Source: Niveibacterium sp. SC-1 (GTDB lineage: Bacteria > Pseudomonadota > Gammaproteobacteria > Burkholderiales > Rhodocyclaceae). Taken from it: 64,000 nucleotides of DNA. Below are positions 59,869-64,000 of the stretch, in pieces (within the stretch, counting starts at the first letter, position 1; each line of letters starts with the position of its first letter). Where the stretch lies: assembly GCF_038235435.1 (NCBI RefSeq), contig NZ_CP151275.1, positions 5,107,881 through 5,171,880 on the forward strand, in the 5' to 3' direction. The notes beneath the pieces are model-generated. The model did not search any database and was not told the origin of the DNA. It worked only from the letters and a program-made list of their open reading frames with translations. A program made the translations under genes and the position numbers.

Positions 59869-60777
59869 ATGAGCGCCCAGACTCTGGCGGCCACCGCCGC
59901 CCCACGCGTGAAGGTCAGTCGCCGTCGCGGCCTGACTCCGGCACGCATCGGCGTCTATGCCTTCCTCATCAGCGCGGCCATCTTCTTCCTGATGCCGCTC
60001 TACGTGATGCTGGTGACCTCGTTCAAGACCATGGACGAGATCCGCCTGGGCAACCTGTTCGCGCTGCCCCTGCACTTCACGGTGGAACCCTGGATCACCG
60101 CCTGGACCTCGGCCTGTACGGGCCTGGACTGCCAGGGCATCCGCGGCGGTTTCTGGAACTCGATGAAGATCGTCGTGCCCAGCACGATCGTCTCGATCTT
60201 CCTCGGCGCGCTCAATGGCTACGCCCTGTCCTTCTGGCGTGCGCGCGGCTCCAACCTGCTCTTCGGCATCCTGATGATGGGCGCCTTCATCCCGGTGCAG
60301 GTGATGATGTTCCCGCTGGTGCGGGTGCTGGCCACGATCGGCCTGTTCAGCTCGCTGCCGGGCATCGTGCTGATCCACACCATGTTCGGCATGCCGGTGA
60401 TGACGCTGCTCTTCCGCAACTACTACGCGGCGATTCCGCTCGAGCTCTTCAAGGCGGCGCGCATTGATGGTGGCGGCTTCTGGCGCATCTTCCTGCAGCT
60501 GATGCTGCCGATGTCCACGCCGATGATCATCGTGGCGGTGATCATGCAGGTCACCGGTATCTGGAATGACTACATCCTCGGCCTGGTGTTCGCCGGTCGC
60601 GAGAACTTCCCGATGACGGTGCAGCTGAACAACATCATCAATACCACCACGGGCGAGCGTGCCTACAACGTGAACATGGCGGCGACGATCCTGACTTCGC
60701 TCGTGCCGCTGACCATCTATCTCATCTCCGGTCGCTGGTTCGTGCGAGGCATCGCCGCCGGTGCAGTCAAGGGCTGA
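59869..60777 (+). CDS. Sugar ABC transporter permease 2 (MalG/UgpE-type)
   Basis: The product has 302 residues with six predicted transmembrane helices. The EAA loop is ELFKAARIDGGGFWRIFLQLMLPM. The start ATG is 3 bp after the first permease. A pair of Cys in the first extracytoplasmic loop (TSACTGLDCQG) could form a disulfide. Confidence 0.9.
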   Translation: MSAQTLAATAAPRVKVSRRRGLTPARIGVYAFLISAAIFFLMPLYVMLVTSFKTMDEIRLGNLFALPLHFTVEPWITAWTSACTGLDCQGIRGGFWNSMKIVVPSTIVSIFLGALNGYALSFWRARGSNLLFGILMMGAFIPVQVMMFPLVRVLATIGLFSSLPGIVLIHTMFGMPVMTLLFRNYYAAIPLELFKAARIDGGGFWRIFLQLMLPMSTPMIIVAVIMQVTGIWNDYILGLVFAGRENFPMTVQLNNIINTTTGERAYNVNMAATILTSLVPLTIYLISGRWFVRGIAAGAVKG

Positions 60778-60786
60778 CACTAGAAA

Positions 60787-61860
60787 ATGTCCAAGGTCTC
60801 CATCAAGCAACTGCAGATCACGCTCACCGGCGTGAACATCATCCCTTCGCTGGACCTGGAGGTTCACGAAGGCGAATTCCTCGTCCTGCTCGGACCGTCC
60901 GGCTGCGGCAAGTCCACGCTGCTGCACTCGATCGCCGGCCTGATCGACGTGAGCGACGGCCAGATCTTCATCGGCAACGAAGACATGACCTGGGCCGACC
61001 CCAAGGATCGCCAGATCGGCATGGTCTTCCAGTCCTATGCGCTGTACCCGACCATGTCGGTGGAGCGCAACATGTCCTTCGGCCTGCGTATCAACGGCAC
61101 GCCGGCGCCGGAAATCGAAAAGCGCGTCAAGCGCGCCGCCGAGATCCTGCACCTGGAGCCGCTGCTGCATCGCAAGCCCTCGCAGCTCTCCGGCGGCCAG
61201 CGCCAGCGCGTGGCGATCGGTCGGGCGCTGGTGCGCGAGGCCGGCGTGTTCCTGTTCGACGAGCCGCTCTCCAACCTGGATGCCAAGTTGCGGGGCGAGC
61301 TGCGTCGCGAGATCAAGCAGCTGCACAAGAACCTGCGCTCGACCATGATCTACGTGACCCATGACCAGGTGGAAGCGATGACGCTTGCCACCCGCATCGC
61401 GGTCATGAAGGAAGGCCGCATCCAGCAGATCGGCGCGCCGCACGAGGTCTATGCCGAGCCGGCCAATCTCTTCGTCGCGGGCTTCCTCGGTTCGCCGGGC
61501 ATGAACTTCATCGAAGGCACACTCAAGAGCGTGCAGGGCCGCGTCAGCTTCGAGTCGCCCTCGCTCAACGTGGACGTCACCGGCTACCGCTTCAAGGCGC
61601 CGGCGCAGAACGGCCAGCAGGTGACGCTGGGCGTGCGTCCGGAGCACATCACCGTGCATGCGGCCGGCGCCCACAAGGCCAACGTCGCCCTCGTCGAACC
61701 CATGGGTAACCACCAGGTGGCCTGGCTGGGCCATGAAGGCGGCCAGCTCGCCGTCATGCTGCCGGAAGACCAGGTGGTGGCGGCCGACACACGTGTGGCC
61801 TTCGACATGGATACGGCTCGTCTTTCGTTCTTCGACCGCGCATCCGGCGAACGTCTCTGA
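60787..61860 (+). CDS. Sugar ABC transporter ATP-binding protein (UgpC/MsmX-type)
   Basis: The product has 357 residues. Walker A is GPSGCGKSTLLHSIAG, the Q-loop is GMVFQSYALYPTMSV, the signature is LSGGQRQRVAIGRAL and Walker B is VFLFDEPLSNLDAKLR; H-loop THDQ. The C-terminal ~120 residues form the MalK-type OB/TOBE domain (GVRPEHITV). It powers the two permeases. It starts 9 bp after permease 2. Confidence 0.94.
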   Translation: MSKVSIKQLQITLTGVNIIPSLDLEVHEGEFLVLLGPSGCGKSTLLHSIAGLIDVSDGQIFIGNEDMTWADPKDRQIGMVFQSYALYPTMSVERNMSFGLRINGTPAPEIEKRVKRAAEILHLEPLLHRKPSQLSGGQRQRVAIGRALVREAGVFLFDEPLSNLDAKLRGELRREIKQLHKNLRSTMIYVTHDQVEAMTLATRIAVMKEGRIQQIGAPHEVYAEPANLFVAGFLGSPGMNFIEGTLKSVQGRVSFESPSLNVDVTGYRFKAPAQNGQQVTLGVRPEHITVHAAGAHKANVALVEPMGNHQVAWLGHEGGQLAVMLPEDQVVAADTRVAFDMDTARLSFFDRASGERL

Positions 61861-61876
61861 CAAAAACACACCGCGC

Positions 61877-61900
61877 GGACGGCGTTCTCGGACGCCGTCC
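61877..61900 (+). repeat. Hairpin between the ATPase and lacI-family genes
   Basis: GGACGGCGT and ACGCCGTCC pair perfectly around a 6-nt loop, 16 bp after the ATPase stop. There is no T-tract, so it is more likely a message-stabilising or weak stop structure than a full terminator. Confidence 0.5.
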
Positions 61901-61938
61901 CTAGCGGGAAGAAATCCCCTCAACGTTCAAGGTTCGGT

Positions 61939-62958
61939 GTGGCAACGATCAAGGATGTGGCGCGCCTGGCCGGCGTAGGCGTCGGAACCGCATCGCGCGT
62001 CATTTCGGGCAGGGGCCCGGTGTCGCCGGAAACGGCGGCCAGGGTTCAGGCCGCCATTGCCGAACTGGACTTCCGTCCCTCGCTCATCGCGCGGGCGCTC
62101 TCGGCCAAGTCGCTCGGCACCATCGGTGTCTTCGTGCCCGACTTCGGCGGCGCCTACTACGCGCCCATCCTGCGCGTCGTGGATCAGGAGCTGCGCAAGG
62201 TTGATCGCCACATGGTCGCGGCCAACGGCTGCGGGCACGGCGGTGCGCGCGAGCAGGCGATGGAGGGCATCGAGTTCCTGATCCAGCGCGAATGCGACGG
62301 CATCCTGGTGGTCAGCTATGACATCACGGACGAGGACCTGATCGGCTTCCAGCGCAAGCAGCCCAACATCGCCGTGGTCAACGGCAATGCCGACGCGCTG
62401 GGCGACGCCTGTTTCTCCTTCGACCACTACGCGGGTGGCCGCCTCGCCGCCAAGACCCTGGTCGAGTACGGCCATCAACGCATCGCCGTCATTACCGGCC
62501 CTGACCGCGCGCCCGACAACCGCGAGCGGGTCAGCGGCTTCTTCGATGGTCTGGCCGAATGCGGCATCCCGCGCGAGGCGGTGATCAGCCTGGAAAGCGA
62601 CTTCTCGCTGCTGGGCGGCTGGAACGCGGCCCAACAGTTGCTCGAACGCCGCAGTGAATTCACCGCGCTCTTCGTCGCCAACGACGAAATGGCCCTCTCC
62701 GCGCTCTCGCGCTTGCAGAGTGCGGGCATCCGCGTGCCCGAGGACATCTCCTTGGTCGGCTACGACGACATCGACCTGTCGGCCTTTTCCGCCCCGCGCC
62801 TGTCCACGGTGCACGTGCCCCTGCGCGAGTTGGTGCTGTCGAGCGTGAACTGGCTGCTCGAGCGCTGCTACGGCATGAAGAACCCGGTCAACCGCGAGTT
62901 CGACGTCAGCCTCACCCTGCGCGATTCGCTCGCGGTGCGCGACGCACCGGCCAAGTAG
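61939..62958 (+). CDS. LacI-family transcriptional regulator of the beta-glucoside operon
   Basis: The product has 339 residues from GTG 61939. The N-terminal helix-turn-helix and hinge ([21 protein letters not shown], then [11 protein letters not shown]) are standard LacI. The periplasmic-binding-protein-like effector domain follows, with [20 protein letters not shown] and the C-terminal [22 protein letters not shown]. It probably represses the operon at the palindrome 56133-56148 until a beta-glucoside or product binds. It is the last gene of the operon. Confidence 0.92.
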   Translation: MATIKDVARLAGVGVGTASRVISGRGPVSPETAARVQAAIAELDFRPSLIARALSAKSLGTIGVFVPDFGGAYYAPILRVVDQELRKVDRHMVAANGCGHGGAREQAMEGIEFLIQRECDGILVVSYDITDEDLIGFQRKQPNIAVVNGNADALGDACFSFDHYAGGRLAAKTLVEYGHQRIAVITGPDRAPDNRERVSGFFDGLAECGIPREAVISLESDFSLLGGWNAAQQLLERRSEFTALFVANDEMALSALSRLQSAGIRVPEDISLVGYDDIDLSAFSAPRLSTVHVPLRELVLSSVNWLLERCYGMKNPVNREFDVSLTLRDSLAVRDAPAK

Positions 62959-63037
62959 GTCCCGCGCGGCCCGTCTGGCGCCGCCCCGCGTCCCTCTGGT
63001 ACAAGTCGCCCATCCGCGGCCAACCGGAGCACTCCCC

Positions 63038-63316
63038 ATGCACACCTTGATGGTCCTTGCGGCAGGCCTGGGCCTGTTGCTGCTCTGCCTGCTCGGGGCC
63101 TGGTGGCCGCGCCGCCAGGTGCAAGCGCTGGCGCGCGGCGTCGCCATCCTCCTGCCTCTGTGGTTCATCGCCGCTGCCTGGAACATGTGGGCGGGCGTGA
63201 CCCAGGCGGGCTATTCCGTGGCCGAGGAGACGCCGATGTTCCTGCTGGTCTTCGGCCTGCCCGCCCTCGTCGCGATCCTGATCGGCCGCCTGGCTTTGCG
63301 CCGCCCCGCCGACTGA
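63038..63316 (+). CDS. Small hypothetical membrane protein
   Basis: The product has 92 residues with three hydrophobic segments (about 5-24, 35-52 and 66-84) and Arg-rich loops. I do not recognise a family. CCGGAG lies upstream of the ATG. It is 79 bp after the lacI-type gene and 15 bp before the LtrA-like gene, so it may be cotranscribed with the latter. Confidence 0.65.
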   Translation: MHTLMVLAAGLGLLLLCLLGAWWPRRQVQALARGVAILLPLWFIAAAWNMWAGVTQAGYSVAEETPMFLLVFGLPALVAILIGRLALRRPAD

Positions 63317-63331
63317 AGTCCCCTTACGGTC

Positions 63332-64000
63332 ATGCTCATGAATCTTCCCGCTCCGCATCCCCTGCTGCGCGTCCGCACCGGCGAAGAGGCGAGGGTGTCC
63401 TTCGCCGAACTCTTCTTCGACCTGGTCTATGTCTTCGCGGTGACGCAGCTCTCGCATCTGCTGCTGGCCCACCTCGCGCCGCTGGGCGCCGCGCAGACGC
63501 TCCTGCTCTGGTTCGCCGTCTGGCTGGGCTGGCAGTACACCTGCTGGGTGAGCAACTGGTTCGACCCCGAGAAGCTGCCGATCCGGCTGCTGCTCTTCGG
63601 CGTGATGCTGCTGGCGCTACCCATGGCCGCCGCGATCCCGCAGGCCTTCGGCGCCCGCGGCCTGCTCTTCGCCCTGTGCTACGCCGGCATCCAGTTCGGA
63701 CGCTCGCTGGTCGTCGTCCTGCTGCTCGGCAGGCACCATCCGCTCTCGCCCAACTTCCGCCGCATCCTCGGCTGGACCGCGATCTCCGCGGTGTTCTGGG
63801 TTGCCGGCGGGCTCGTCGATGGCACCGCGCGGCTGGCGCTGTGGGCCGTGGCCGTGTTGTGCGAATACGTCTCGCCGATGTTCGGGTTCCGCCTGCCCGG
63901 CCTCGGACGTTCGCGCACTTCGGACTGGACCATCGAGGGTGGGCATCTCGCCGAGCGTTGCCAGCTCTTCGTGATCGTCGCCCTGGGTGAATGCCTGCTG
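63332..64000 (+). CDS. LtrA-family membrane protein (3' partial)
   Basis: The frame stays open from ATG 63332 (or ATG 63338) for 223 codons to the window edge. VSFAELFFDLVYVFAVTQLSHLLL is the hallmark N-terminus of the low-temperature-requirement protein A family, and further hydrophobic helices, PEKLPIRLLLF and IEGGHLAERCQLFVIVALGE, agree. LtrA proteins have many transmembrane helices (usually ~350-400 residues); molecular function is unknown. The C-terminal part lies outside the window. Confidence 0.85.
   Translation, partial: MLMNLPAPHPLLRVRTGEEARVSFAELFFDLVYVFAVTQLSHLLLAHLAPLGAAQTLLLWFAVWLGWQYTCWVSNWFDPEKLPIRLLLFGVMLLALPMAAAIPQAFGARGLLFALCYAGIQFGRSLVVVLLLGRHHPLSPNFRRILGWTAISAVFWVAGGLVDGTARLALWAVAVLCEYVSPMFGFRLPGLGRSRTSDWTIEGGHLAERCQLFVIVALGECLL

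Overview
The window is chromosomal DNA (about two thirds G+C by eye) from a betaproteobacterium, and it contains the replication origin. The order mnmG-rsmG-parA-parB, then mnmE-yidC-yidD-rnpA-rpmH facing dnaA-dnaN-gyrB, is the ancestral proteobacterial oriC neighbourhood. The protein sequences look Rhodocyclales/Burkholderiales-like; that placement is an impression, not a search result.

Layout. 1-7 kb: a 5'-truncated diguanylate-cyclase-like protein with a degenerate GGDEF motif, a metzincin lipoprotein, a META-domain lipoprotein, RsuA, a tiny secreted Lys/His/Ala peptide, and a QseB/QseC-type two-component system. 7-17 kb (minus strand): parB, a GNAT acetyltransferase, parA, rsmG, mnmG, a TSUP permease, a small unknown gene, mnmE, yidC, yidD, rnpA and rpmH, with two parS sites at 12.2 and 13.0 kb. 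17-23 kb: dnaA, oriC, dnaN and gyrB. The dnaA-dnaN gap holds an imperfect duplication of about 170 bp (period 322-323 bp); each copy carries a perfect DnaA box and an AT-rich stretch.

23.4-27.2 kb: a two-gene accessory cassette made of a trypsin-co-occurring (CU044_2847-like) protein and a 1134-residue trypsin-NTPase-repeat protein. It resembles the protease/STAND conflict systems and is my best candidate for a poorly described system. 27-39 kb: divergent hydrogenase genes, hypFCDE on minus and hoxFUYH-hoxW-hypAB on plus, encoding a bidirectional NAD(P)-linked [NiFe] hydrogenase and its maturation factors. An 80-bp repeat insertion lies exactly at the hoxH/hoxW junction. 39-47 kb: a giant pyruvate:ferredoxin oxidoreductase-like protein with a fused C-terminal ferredoxin, translationally coupled to an NfnB/NfnA-like fusion flavoprotein. 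Together, 27-47 kb forms a pyruvate/ferredoxin/NAD(P)/H2 module suited to micro-oxic or fermentative metabolism.

47-55 kb: an unknown lipoprotein, the SOS mutagenesis cassette imuA-imuB-dnaE2 behind a textbook LexA box, a ManA-tail-like fragment and an iron-permease-family membrane protein. After a gene-poor, lower-GC stretch (55.4-56.1 kb) comes a beta-glucoside regulon: GH1 beta-glucosidase, sugar-binding protein, two permeases, ATPase and a LacI-family regulator. It is driven by a promoter with a perfect 16-bp palindromic operator. The window ends in a small membrane protein and a 3'-truncated LtrA-family gene. I saw no rRNA, tRNA, CRISPR array or complete insertion sequence.
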